Source: Plotosus lineatus (taxonomy: Eukaryota; Chordata; Actinopteri; Siluriformes; Plotosidae). From it: 64,000 nt of DNA. Of this stretch, positions 38,831 to 49,800 are shown in pieces. The stretch is taken from positions 60,045,996-60,109,995 of the forward strand of contig CM045732.1 of the NCBI GenBank assembly GCA_024760905.1, given 5' to 3'. The first letter of the stretch is position 1; the number at the start of each line of letters is the position of its first letter. Below the pieces are notes generated by a model. It saw only the letters and a program-made list of their open reading frames with translations, ran no database searches and was not told the origin of the DNA. Made by a program: the position numbers and the translations under genes.

Positions 38831-39249
38831 TGATTCATGTCAGTCCACTAGGTGCAACAGCTCTCCAAGGTGTGATCACTCCTGTTTAACCACAGACTAA
38901 CAAGCAGATCTAATCTGATGCAGGTGTTAGTTTTGTGACTGGAAATTTACAGGGTGATTCCATAGTTTTTTCCTCAAAATTGAGTGATTCCATAATTTAT
39001 TCCCCCTACTTGGTCTAAAAAGAGTAATTGTTACTGACTACCATATTTTTTTCTTGATTTCTTTTAGTGTTTCTTAAAGCCAGAAAGTTGCTATCTGATA
39101 TGACTTTAGTTTGTGTCATGTCTGTGATCTGCTTTTTTTTTTCTGCAAAATTAAACAACTGAATGAACATCCTCCGAGACTGGTGATGGCATAATTTTTG
39201 CCAGGGGTTGTAGTTATTGTTACTTGTGGTCTTTAGGAAATTATGTTAC

Positions 39250-39590
39250 ATAGAGGGCAGTGGTGGTGAGGTGCTGGATCTAGATGCTAGATCCCAAGGT
39301 CGGGGCTTCAAGTCCCACTGTCAACTGTCATTTCTGCTGTCCCTCCAGTGCAGCTAACTGTGTTATCAAATGTCAAGTTATCTTCTTGTCTGTGCAGAGA
39401 AGCATGAAAAAGAACTATTGCTGACTTTGATCAAGTATACACTGCATAGCCGTCAGTGTATTTCTGGCCTGCGATGGCCTGGTGAGCTGTTCAGGGTGTA
39501 CTCGCCCTTGTCCAGAGTTGGCTGAGATGGGCACCAGCTTCCCCACGACCCTAAATAGGATTAAGTGGTTCAGAAAATGAATGAATATTA
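39250..39590 (+). repeat. SINE-A with standard tail
   Basis: GGGCAGTGGTGGTGAGGTGC opens it. The B box is GGCTTCAAGTCCC, and the tail is AGGATTAAGTGGTTCAGAAA with a TGAATGAATA end. Confidence 0.8.
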
Positions 39591-39721
39591 CAGCGAGTGG
39601 TCAGAATCTTGTGTAGAATTATGAATAAGATGAGACATTCATTCAGAGACAGAGAGGAATGATGAAGAGGAGTGGAGGTGATAGAGAGGAGAAAGTATCA
39701 CAGAGAGGGGTTGGGTTATAT

Positions 39722-40429
39722 CAGTGCTTCTCAAATAGTGGTGCGCGCCCCCCTGGGGGGCGCGATGGGATGCTGAGGGGGGCGCGTGTGACCCAGGAGA
39801 ACATGCTTTTTTTCCGCCGTACTACAAGAAAGTGTAATTGCACATCCACTCCAGTAGTTGGCAGTGGCGCCCTCATTGCCCATTGTGCGCAGCGAGTATT
39901 AACTCTTCAACTGCTTCAAACCTCGCTTTGAGAAGCTGTGCGCTGCAAAACGTGCTCATTGTAGCCATTAATCTTGGCTTCCTCATTTTGAGAAAAATCA
40001 GCACAAATTATTCTATTTGTTCTTGTTTTGTAGGTTAAAGTGTTTATATATTGTGCTCCTGAGTTAATGTTTCTGAAGTCAATTTGAATTAATTATTGAT
40101 TGATTTTATTTTCAGCAGCAAATGGTGTGGTAAGTTTGTCAAAAATGTAACAAGGATATTATTATTTTTAAATTTAAGGCAAATTGATGCACTTTCTTTT
40201 ACAGACTAATAAAAAATGTTAAAAGTTATTCTTGTAAGTTGAACTATATCTCTTTCTTTTTGTTTTATTTATGTTAACAAGGATACGATATAATGAAGAG
40301 ATATACCTGTAACTATATTATAGAAAAAAGTTATAATTTATAGTTGCGGCGGAAAGTGGGTGGTGGGGGGGCGCGAATTGTTTTCTTCTTGCTAGGGGGG
40401 GCGTAACAGAAAATAATTGAGAAGCACTG
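39722..40429. mobile_element. Non-autonomous hAT element (708 bp) just upstream of DLST
   Basis: The ends CAGTGCTTCTCAAATAGTGG and AATTGAGAAGCACTG are inverted. GGTTATAT flanks both sides (39714-39721, 40430-40437). Its interior has GGCGCG blocks near both ends and no transposase. Confidence 0.9.
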
Positions 40430-40485
40430 GGTTATATGAAGATGTCTACAACTAATAAAAACTAAACTGACACGCTGGTACATGA

Positions 40486-40651
40486 TGCGCACGCGCAGCT
40501 CAACTCCGTAAAAGACGCAGGCGTGGAAATTTGTGCACATGCGCGGTGCGAAGCTGCCAGGAGACGCCGCTCGGTTAGAGGAGAGTTCCTTCTTTCTGTG
40601 GAGATTTTGGGGTTGTGAGTTGCGGGTTACACTGCTGTGTGTGCAGCCGAT
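40486..40651 (+). promoter_or_regulatory. dlst: DLST core promoter / 5' UTR with NRF-1 sites, no TATA box
   Basis: TGCGCACGCGCA at 40486-40497 fits the NRF-1 palindrome exactly. TGCACATGCGCG at 40534-40545 differs by one base. The stretch is CpG-rich, unlike its flanks, and lacks a TATA box. Family knowledge: NRF-1 drives many nuclear genes for mitochondrial enzymes. The transcription start is not resolved. Confidence 0.6.
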
Positions 40652-40714
40652 ATGTTATCCCGTTCCCGGTGTCTTACGCGCTCTGTCGGTCGTTCGATCG
40701 TTGCCCTCCGACAG
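40652..40714 (+). CDS. dlst: DLST exon 1: mitochondrial targeting peptide
   Basis: The ATG at 40652 opens 21 codons and is followed by GTACGT. The peptide has four arginines and no acidic residue, typical of a matrix presequence. Exons 2-4 (44128-44161, 44598-44637, 44742-44803) carry the rest of the presequence up to about residue 66. That part is weakly conserved and ends [12 protein letters not shown]. Confidence 0.9.
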
Positions 40715-43700
40715 GTACGTACTGTACCGCCCATGCTATAACGTCTCGCTTGGTAAACCGGAGAGGTGTCAGCTACGTATGCTCCCCAGAGTCATGCTAA
40801 GCTAATTTGTGCAAGGGCTGTATCCTAAATCAGTTTTTCTGACGTATCTTGTGGACTAGTGTGCTGAACGGACTGTTCTTTAAATGTCCGTGTAGTGCAC
40901 TCGTATAGGAAGGAGGGGATTGTTTGGGATGAAGCCCTAACTACTAGCGTTTTGATTAGGCCTCAGTGCCAAACCAAGGACAGTTTCAGTTGTTTAGGCT
41001 AATCTGAGAACCTTAATATTTACCCCTTTACCTACAAGTACACTCTTAAACCCACCATAAGAATAACTATTATTTTGCTGCTTAAGAAACAAATATTTTG
41101 CCAAGTTGTATTTATCTAGTCAGAGAATGACTGAGAGGACTTTGGTAGGAGGTCATTTCACTGCTAATAGTTAGCTAGACATATTAGCCAACAACCAGTT
41201 ATAAGTCTACCAGTTTCTCGGAGGATAACAAACTTTGGTCAGGTATCCCAGTAATGTATATATTTTCATTTCGAGCGTTGACAATAATGAAAACTTATTT
41301 AAAAGTTTTAGCCAGAAGTAACTGGCTAGTTGCTTTCTAGAGCCATACACTGTCAGGTGCCCGCGGCCATTGTAAGTTCATTTGAAGTTTTTAAAGTAAG
41401 CGTGACACCAGGTGTATCTTTAAACAAGAAAAACAAGACCTGGTTTGTTCCAGCTTTATAATTGATCAGATTTGTTGATCAGAAGGTTATGAGGTCAAAA
41501 CCCAGGTAGAGAGGAGGTGTCTCTTGGACCCTTAAGCTCAGCACTTTGCCTCGACGTTATGTTATGTTTATCAATGAAAATCTAATTGATGGTTGTTAAT
41601 GTGACAAGTGCTATTATTTTCTTAGTCTACTTAGACTGACTTTGTAGATTTCCAGAACTCGCACATTGTTCAAGTGTTCTGTGGTATGCATCACATGTCT
41701 TCACCAATTTACTACACTGCTACTAGAACATTGATTGACTTAAATCTTTTAATGTGCTCTGCTATGACGTCCATGGATCAGCAGAGTATTATGCAAAACT
41801 CCCAGAGCGACTACAGATATGGTGGTGGTGAAATGTCAACAGCACATGATGGGCAAAAAACATGGTATACTTATTACCTTATCCCCTCAAATGTAATGGA
41901 GGAATATCTGTATCACACCTTTTGATCATGGAAGCAGGGTATATGTTTGTTCAGACACCAGTCTGTCATTATAGGATTTTCAATTAACAGTATAATCTGA
42001 CTTGGAAAGCATTATTTGAGAGTTTTATTGGGTCTCCTCACACAATATGACAGGTAAGATGATGGATGTGTGTGGTGTTAGATCTCGTTGAATTCAAGAT
42101 GTTTTAAATGCATGGATAAGATGGCAAATTTGCTTACCACAACAGTATATTTATTTTACGTTAATCTTGGCACACAAACTTTCTGTTCAACTCAAAAATC
42201 TCAAACTTTTACAGGAAGTGATAATCATTTTTAAGTAATGAAGAGAATGTGTACTTGGAGTATAATGTGACTCCCAAGTCACAAGAAAATAGGCCACAAG
42301 GTATTGGACAAAGAGTTTTTTTTTTTTGTTACATTTCTTCATCCAAAGTATTTAGGCAGCTGAAAACAGGAATTAAGTATCCCTGGTGATGATTCTATTT
42401 TTTTGACGTGTCCTCTTTTTTAATTTTTTTCTTTCACATGCAGTCATTTCCAGACATTGCCAATCCTAAACAAACTTTGCATTCTTTGGGCTTTGCCCAG
42501 AATCCTTTTTTTCTCAGAGTGCCACTTTAAGATTTATTAGATTGTTAGCATTGTTGTCTACAAACTACTGTGACCAGAGCTCTGTCCACACCCTGTGGCG
42601 ATAGACTGTACCATGTGTGTTTTAAATGTGAAAGCGACAAACATGGTGTACATTGACTGTATGGTATGCCCTGATTTGATGCAGCTATATGCGCTCTTAG
42701 AATACTCAAATAATCTGAAAACTAGTGCAGTTTACAAGAAACAAATAATGTTAACGAGGATGAAAGTATCATGATCCTCTATTGAACTACAGTATTTGCT
42801 TAGTAGAGCATCCACCCGGGTGATCATAACCTGAAAATGACAGTAGAATATACATTCTTTTGTTTGAGACATATTTGATAATCTTGCTGTATTGGAGAAT
42901 ATTTCCAAGTTTGCTTTGAAATTGAACACTGCTTTGATTGTGGTTGATTTGTTGTAGGATTTGAGTAAGATTGATACACTGCGCAAGTTCATACTTCACC
43001 AGTAAATGTAATGGTCACATTTCAGCTGAGGAAGTTGAATATAGTTTTGTGGCTTCAAATGTAGATTTTTCAACAATCAGCAGTGATGACTTACTTTTTT
43101 TCTGTCTTTTTATATATACAGCTACTAAAATGTTTGCTTTACTAATTGGGTACATCTAAGTCCAGGCAGTATCTTTGTACGGTATACCTCGACTTAAGTC
43201 GTTTTCGATTACATTTCGTTTTTCAAAAAATATATGGGGAAAAAAAAGTTTACGTCATTATAATCATATAATCGCACCCCACTATTTGAGAAGCACTGAA
43301 TTAGCGGCAGCCCCAGCAAATTATACATATGTATTATCACATCACTGGTACGTGATTCAAATTTAGCCAATGGCTGAGAGTTTTTGTTTCTCCCATCTGA
43401 TGATTGGTTGCCGATTATGTGTACACTTTTTTTTTTTTTTTTTCTTCCCCCCCCCCTTCATGCACATGTTATCAACGTGATTGCTTGAATTGCGAATTCA
43501 TGTTTTTTTGTAGTGTTTTTAATTATTATTTAAGCCCTATGATGCCACTTAAATGCCCCGCATCTTCTCTAGCTTCTGGTAAGGAGCTTTATTAATGAAT
43601 AAATATTATCACAGTACAACATTTAAAAGATTTACTTAATCATTACTACATTTTACTGCATTACTGTATTAACGAGTCAGACTGTCTATAGAATGTGTTT

Positions 43701-43827
43701 GAGAAGCACTCTTTAGCGCTTGTAATATCATACATAGGGTTTTAAAACCTTATCAATAATTTGCGGATCTACGTGTGGGGGAGGAACATTAACCCCCCCC
43801 CCCTGAATAATGGGGGCTTTCTGTGTT

Positions 43828-43867
<40 letters not shown>

Positions 43868-46800
43868 CTCTCAAACAAAACGCACAAGTAAATTTGGCAT
43901 AGGCTTACCTAGAAACAAGCTAATTCGAGTGAAGTCATTTTCGACTTATGTCGTCTCTCCTGGAACAAATTAACAACGTAAGCCGAGGAATATCTGTATA
44001 TGCTTGCTTAACTATTCTTCAGAAAATGTATATGTATAATTAGCATTTAATTATTTTCAACAATAATACATTAAAAATTTTAGATTACCATTATAAATAG
44101 TATACATGTCTCTCTCTCGTTTTATAGGGTAACAATGTCCTAGCGAGACGAGCTGCTTCGGGTAAGTTTATCTGTGAAATAAAACGTGCAGTGCACCAAA
44201 GTTTGTTGTAGAAGGGCATTATTTTGCAAAAATGTGGTTTCTGTCCATTATTCTGCCTATTACTTGGACTCTTACTAATTAAATCAATACTTTGTCATGA
44301 AATGTTAGTTTAAAAATTTGTTTTGCTTTAAAAATTACACTCTTGCTTTCTTTAATGGAATTTTTTATAGCAAAGATCTGGTACACATAGCACTGTTTTA
44401 TTATACAGAAAAAAGACTCCAGAATGTCATAATTGAAGTATTGGAATTAAGTAGTTAATCAATCTGTACATAAATGGTAAATTTTGGCATAATTCAAACT
44501 CCACTTATGTGATGGCTGAAAGTACAAGTGATTGCAGCTAATCCCAAAGCATTTTGCTTCTGGCACAGTAAACAAACCAATGTTCTTGGTTCTTCAGGCT
44601 TACCAGCTTCGCAGTGTGTCACCATCAAGAACAATCTGTAAGTATTGCTTCATGCCTAGAATAAAGGCTACACTACTGTATTTTTAATGACATCCTTTGT
44701 AATGAACACTCTAAACTTGTATAATTTCTATTAAATTGCAGGAAGGTTGAGACGCGGCCCAGCAACGTCCATATCAGATACTTCAGAATCACTGCGTCCC
44801 ACAGTATGGAACTTCACATACAACTTTTTGTTGCAGGGATGTATACTTGGCATCTGTAATATGAACCCTATTAATATTGAACATAAAGGATCTGTTTAAG
44901 AAACAAGGCATCAGTAATATCTTGTATGACTTGTCTTGCACACAATACTGGTTCGTCTGGTTAAAAAGGGGGGTTATGGGGCTGGATTGTAGGTGTTACT
45001 AATTTACATATTCATAAAACTCTGGACTGCTTGATAAGGATAAGAATATAGATTTGCGTTAACTTTTGAGCGAAAATAGGTCAAAGCACAGCCACAATTG
45101 CATTTCAAAGAGAACTTGAGACGTGAAATTACTTCAGGCAACACATTCAGCCTGTATTAATCAGGTATTCAGTGTGTTTGAAGAACTGAAGTAGCATGTT
45201 TTGAGATTTGTAGTGTTGGAAACCTGGTTTATCTTGGATTGGATTCAACTTAATTGTCATTGAAAGTGCACGTACCTGAACAATAGAAATAAATTTAGTA
45301 TCTAATCAAAAGTACAAAACGGCAGCATAAAAGTGCACAAGGTTTTCCTACAATATACAGATATTGCTATTTCAATACTATTATGTATATCCTAAACAAA
45401 TTGAATAACGAGTGAATAATTACAGTATTCACTTTGATTGACAAGCATTTACACAATGCAAGATAGTTGTGTGTGTGTGTTGCAGTGACTGGAGTTTAAT
45501 GATATGACAGTTGTTCTATTAGCCTGCAAGTTGTGTAGCGGAAGCTGTAGGAACAGGGGAAACAGTTTGTGGTTTGGATCAAAGCAAATAAAGTCCTTGA
45601 CACATTTCCGTCAAAACAGTGTATCTATGAATGAAAACGCCTCCTGGTGTGACCTGATGGTTACCTCTGTACACTGTATATGTCCGAATTTGATCTAGCT
45701 TAAAATAAGAAATACAGAAACGTGCTAAAAAAAAAAAAATCAAAGTTTGTCCATTCCTCTTGAAAGCTATCAAATCGTCTCAAAGCCCTGATGCATATGA
45801 ACTTTGTTTTCCACCGAGCCCTACCTTCAAGTGGGGGGGATGACGACAAATTTTAATGACAATTTTATAATCTCCACCAATAAGATCTTAGTTAAATTAG
45901 CCAGTCTCCGATCAGTGAGTGTGCACACATGAAGCTCAGCCAAATTACTTGGATTGTATAAAGAATTAAAGGGATCATTTTAAGATGAGGAATATGAGTG
46001 AAATAAAAACTTAAATTATTATTTTCTATCAAAACACCTTTTGCTAGCTAGATATTTTTAATGTTCAATGGATATTGCTGATAGTTTTACCACTGTTGTG
46101 AATGACTTTATCAAAATAAACACAAATACATTAATGATTATATACTTTTTTTATAATAAGACAAGACTTTTTAAATTCTTATCTGTTTGGTTTGGGGCTA
46201 ATCCGTGTCGAAGGTTTAAGAAGATGATGTACAGTATATCCTTCTTGGAAGCCCGAGCTAGTATCTGCATTTCCACTGATCTCTTTTAACAAGGCTACAG
46301 AACACTCTCCTTTAATTTTTTTTCATGCTGTTGTGTGTACTCTAGAAACTTTGTATATGAAACAAGGTAAAGTCCATTGGGCTTTTTACACCCGAGCCTT
46401 GTGGCTCATCGGACCGGTGCTTATCCCGTATTCTGTAGTGTGAAGCGACTAGGAGTACAACTCCTCCTGGATGGTACGCTAGTCCATCGCAGGTTACCTT
46501 CCCAGTATATTTTTACTGGTAACCATTTATATTGCTGGGTGAACAGAGGCACACTTGTGGTTGAGACCTTGCCCAGGGGCTTTGCACAGTGAGGGTCTCA
46601 GTGGGATTTGAACTCACAACCTCCTGATCATGAGCGTATCACCCTAGCCACTATACCACCGGCCCCAGTTTCTGAAATACTCAAACTAACTAGCACGATT
46701 AAACCATTAGAGAGAGCTCTTTATTCTGATGTGTGTTGTGAACAGTAAGTGAAGTTTAATGCACTGTTCTACTGCTACATGATTGACTGATTGAATAACT

Positions 46801-49800
46801 GCGTAACTGAATGGGTGTCCCTATTAAAGTGGAGAGTGCAGGTATGTAATTCTCAGAAATGAAGAAGCAAATGTTTGTGGAGATTAGGCTTGAGTACTTT
46901 GAAGAGCTGATGAATGAGGAAAATGAGAGAGAAAAAAGTAGAAGAGGTGACCGTTGAGGAAGTAGCAAAGATTAGTAAGGGTGAAGTGAGGAGGGCACTG
47001 AAGAGGATGAAGAGTGGAAAGGCAGTTGGTCCTGATGATATACCTGTGGAGGTATGGAAGTGTCTAGGAGAAGGTAGCAGTAGATTTTCTGACATGAACA
47101 TTCAACAAGGTCTTAGAGAGTTAGAGGATGCCAGAGGAATGGAGGAGACGTGTGATGGTGACCATTTTTAAGAACAAGGGAGACGTGCAGATTTGCGGCA
47201 ACTACAGAGGGATAAATTTGATGAGCCATACGATGACGTTATGGGAAAGAATAGTGGAAGCTAGACTAAGGGCACAGGTCAGTATTTGTGAACAACAGTT
47301 TTTTTCATGCCAAAGAAAGAGCACCACAGATGCAGTGTTTGCTTTGAGGATGTTAATAGAGAAGTACAGAGAAGGTCAGAGGGAGCTGCATTGTGCCTTT
47401 GTGGATCTGGAGAAAGCATCTGACAGGGTGCCAAGAGAAGAACTGTGGTATTGCATGAGGAAGTCTGGAGTGGCGCTGTCGGTGTGACCGACGAATTCAA
47501 GGTGGAGGTGGGACTGCATCAAGGGTCAGCTCTGAGCCCCTTCTTGTTTGCTATGATGGACAGGTTGACAGACGAGGTTAGACAAGAATCTCCATGGACT
47601 ATGATGTTTGCAGATGACATTGTGATCTGCAGTGAGCACAGAGAACAAGTGGAGGAAAATCTAGAGAGGTGGAGACATGCCCTGGAAAGGAGGGGAATGA
47701 TGGATAGCCTCAAAGTCAGAATGCATGTGTGTGAATGAGAAGAACCCAAGAGGAACGGTGACGTTACAGGGAGCAGGGATAAAGAAGGTGGAGGATTTTA
47801 AGTACTTAGGCTCAACAATCCAGAGCAATGGAGAGTGTGGAAAAGAGATGAAGAAGCATGTGCAGGCAGGTTGGAATGGCTGGAGAAAAGTGTCTGGTGT
47901 GATGTGTGATAGGAAGGTATCGGCAAGAATGAAAGGAAAAGTGTACAAGACCGTGATGAGTCCAGCGACGTAGTATGATTTTAGAATCATTGCCGCTGAC
48001 TAAAAGGCAGGAGGCAGAGCAGATGAAAATGTTGAGGTTCTCTCTGGGAGTAACGAGGATGGATAGGATCAGAAATTAGTACATCAGAGGGACAGCACAT
48101 GTAAGATGTTTTGGAGACAAAGTCAGAGAGGCTCGATTGAGATGGTTTGGACATGTACAGAGGAGGGATAGTGAATATATTGGTAGTAGGATGCTGAGGT
48201 TGGAACTACCAGGCAGAAGGCCTAGAGGAACACCAAAGAATAGATTTATGGATGTGGTGAAGGAAGATATTTAATGTCGTTGGCATCAGAGAAGATGCAG
48301 AGGACAGGGTGAGATGGAGGCAGATGATTTGCTGTGGCGACCCCTGAAGAGAATAGCCGAAAGGAAAATGAAGGAGGCGTCATTATAAAATTACTCATCA
48401 TATACCGTCTATTCATGTTTTTACTTGTAGAAAAAAAAAAATGAAGGCACACTTGTGAAACCAAACATTATAGAAACTGCATTTTTCTTTTCTTTTTTTT
48501 TTCTCCTGTTTTGATTTTTAGGAAATGAAGTTATTACTGTCAACACACCAGCATTTGCCGAGTCCGTCACAGAGGGGGATGTGAGGTGGGAGAAAGGTAT
48601 GTCTGTGTTTCACCTTACTTCTTATTGAGCCCCATTTATTGAATTATTGTGTTAAACCAATGTGTGTTTTGGCTTGTCTCGTAGCTGTGGGGGACACTGT
48701 TGCTGAAGATGAGGTAGTTTGCGAAATTGAGACTGATAAGGTAAAAAGAGAAAAATAACAAAATTGTTGGATATTTTGAAAGTGATGACTCCAGACTGTA
48801 GTGTTAAGTGTTTTGCCATGTATGTGTATAGACGTCAGTGCAGGTACCCTCTCCGGCTGCAGGTGTGATTGAGGAGCTCCTGGTTCCTGATGGAGGCAGG
48901 GTAGAGGGAGGCAATCCCCTGTTTAAATTGAAAAAAGGAGGTGAGTACATTAGTCTGCTCATTAGATTTAGAGGCTTTTTCTAGTCATTAGGTATGTGTG
49001 TGTGTGTGTGTGTTGCAAGAGCACAATAACTATTCAAAGTCATGCCCATATTAAGTATAACCTCTCCACGCGTGTGAGCTATGACTTTTATACAGCAGTT
49101 CTATAAACGGAAAATAATATTGAGCAATTGTTATTTTGGTAACTGGATGGATTACTGTCCAACTAGAAATTAATAAGGTATGTTCATGAGAAATTAATAC
49201 ATTGTCATGTCTACTCACACACTACTATTGCAATGCTTTTAGTTAATTGTTGCTAGATTTGAAATGTTGCATGGCGTATTTAAATAAGTGGGGCTGAGTG
49301 CTTTTATACTAAATACAAGGAGACACAAAAAAGTGAACTTTTTAATAATCCAATAAAACCAAGAATGATGGAGAAAAATATTTTATTCATAGTAATTGGA
49401 ACCTTAAAACATGCCATTGAAGAATCAATGATGAAAAATGATGAAATGAAAAAAAAAAACAAAACAACAACTTTCTGTAGATGGTGTCCTGTATGAATGC
49501 ATTCTTGAAACCTGCTGTTGAGATTCCTCATTGACCACTGCAACATCTCAGCTGGAATACTGTGAATTTCATCCTGAATTCTGTTTTACCTCATGCAGAG
49601 TTCTTGGTCGAGTCATGTACACTTTATTCTTGAGAGAGCCCCACAAGAGAAAAATCACAAACGGACAAACGAAGGGGCCAGGGAACATTACCGAATCTTG
49701 AGATCACACGGTTACCGAACAACTCAAAAACGGACAAACGAAGAGGCCAGGGAACGTCACCGAATCTTGAGATCACACGGTTACCGAACAATTCCTGCAC

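Larger units (their letters stand above)
37312..39213 (-). mobile_element. Tc1/mariner transposon, broken, with fold-back ends
   Basis: The ends ACAACCCCTGGCAAAAATTT and CATAATTTTTGCCAGGGGTTGT (last 20 bases given in part) are inverted. The similarity extends about 430 bp inward from each end, far beyond normal terminal repeats, because the left end carries an inverted copy of the 5' part. The transposase runs leftward from about 38830 and has HTH and DDE pieces but several stops. Confidence 0.8.

Noticed and set aside
49661..49797. CRISPR-like direct repeats
   Set aside because: Only two adjacent copies within a transposase relic, without spacers, in a vertebrate genome.
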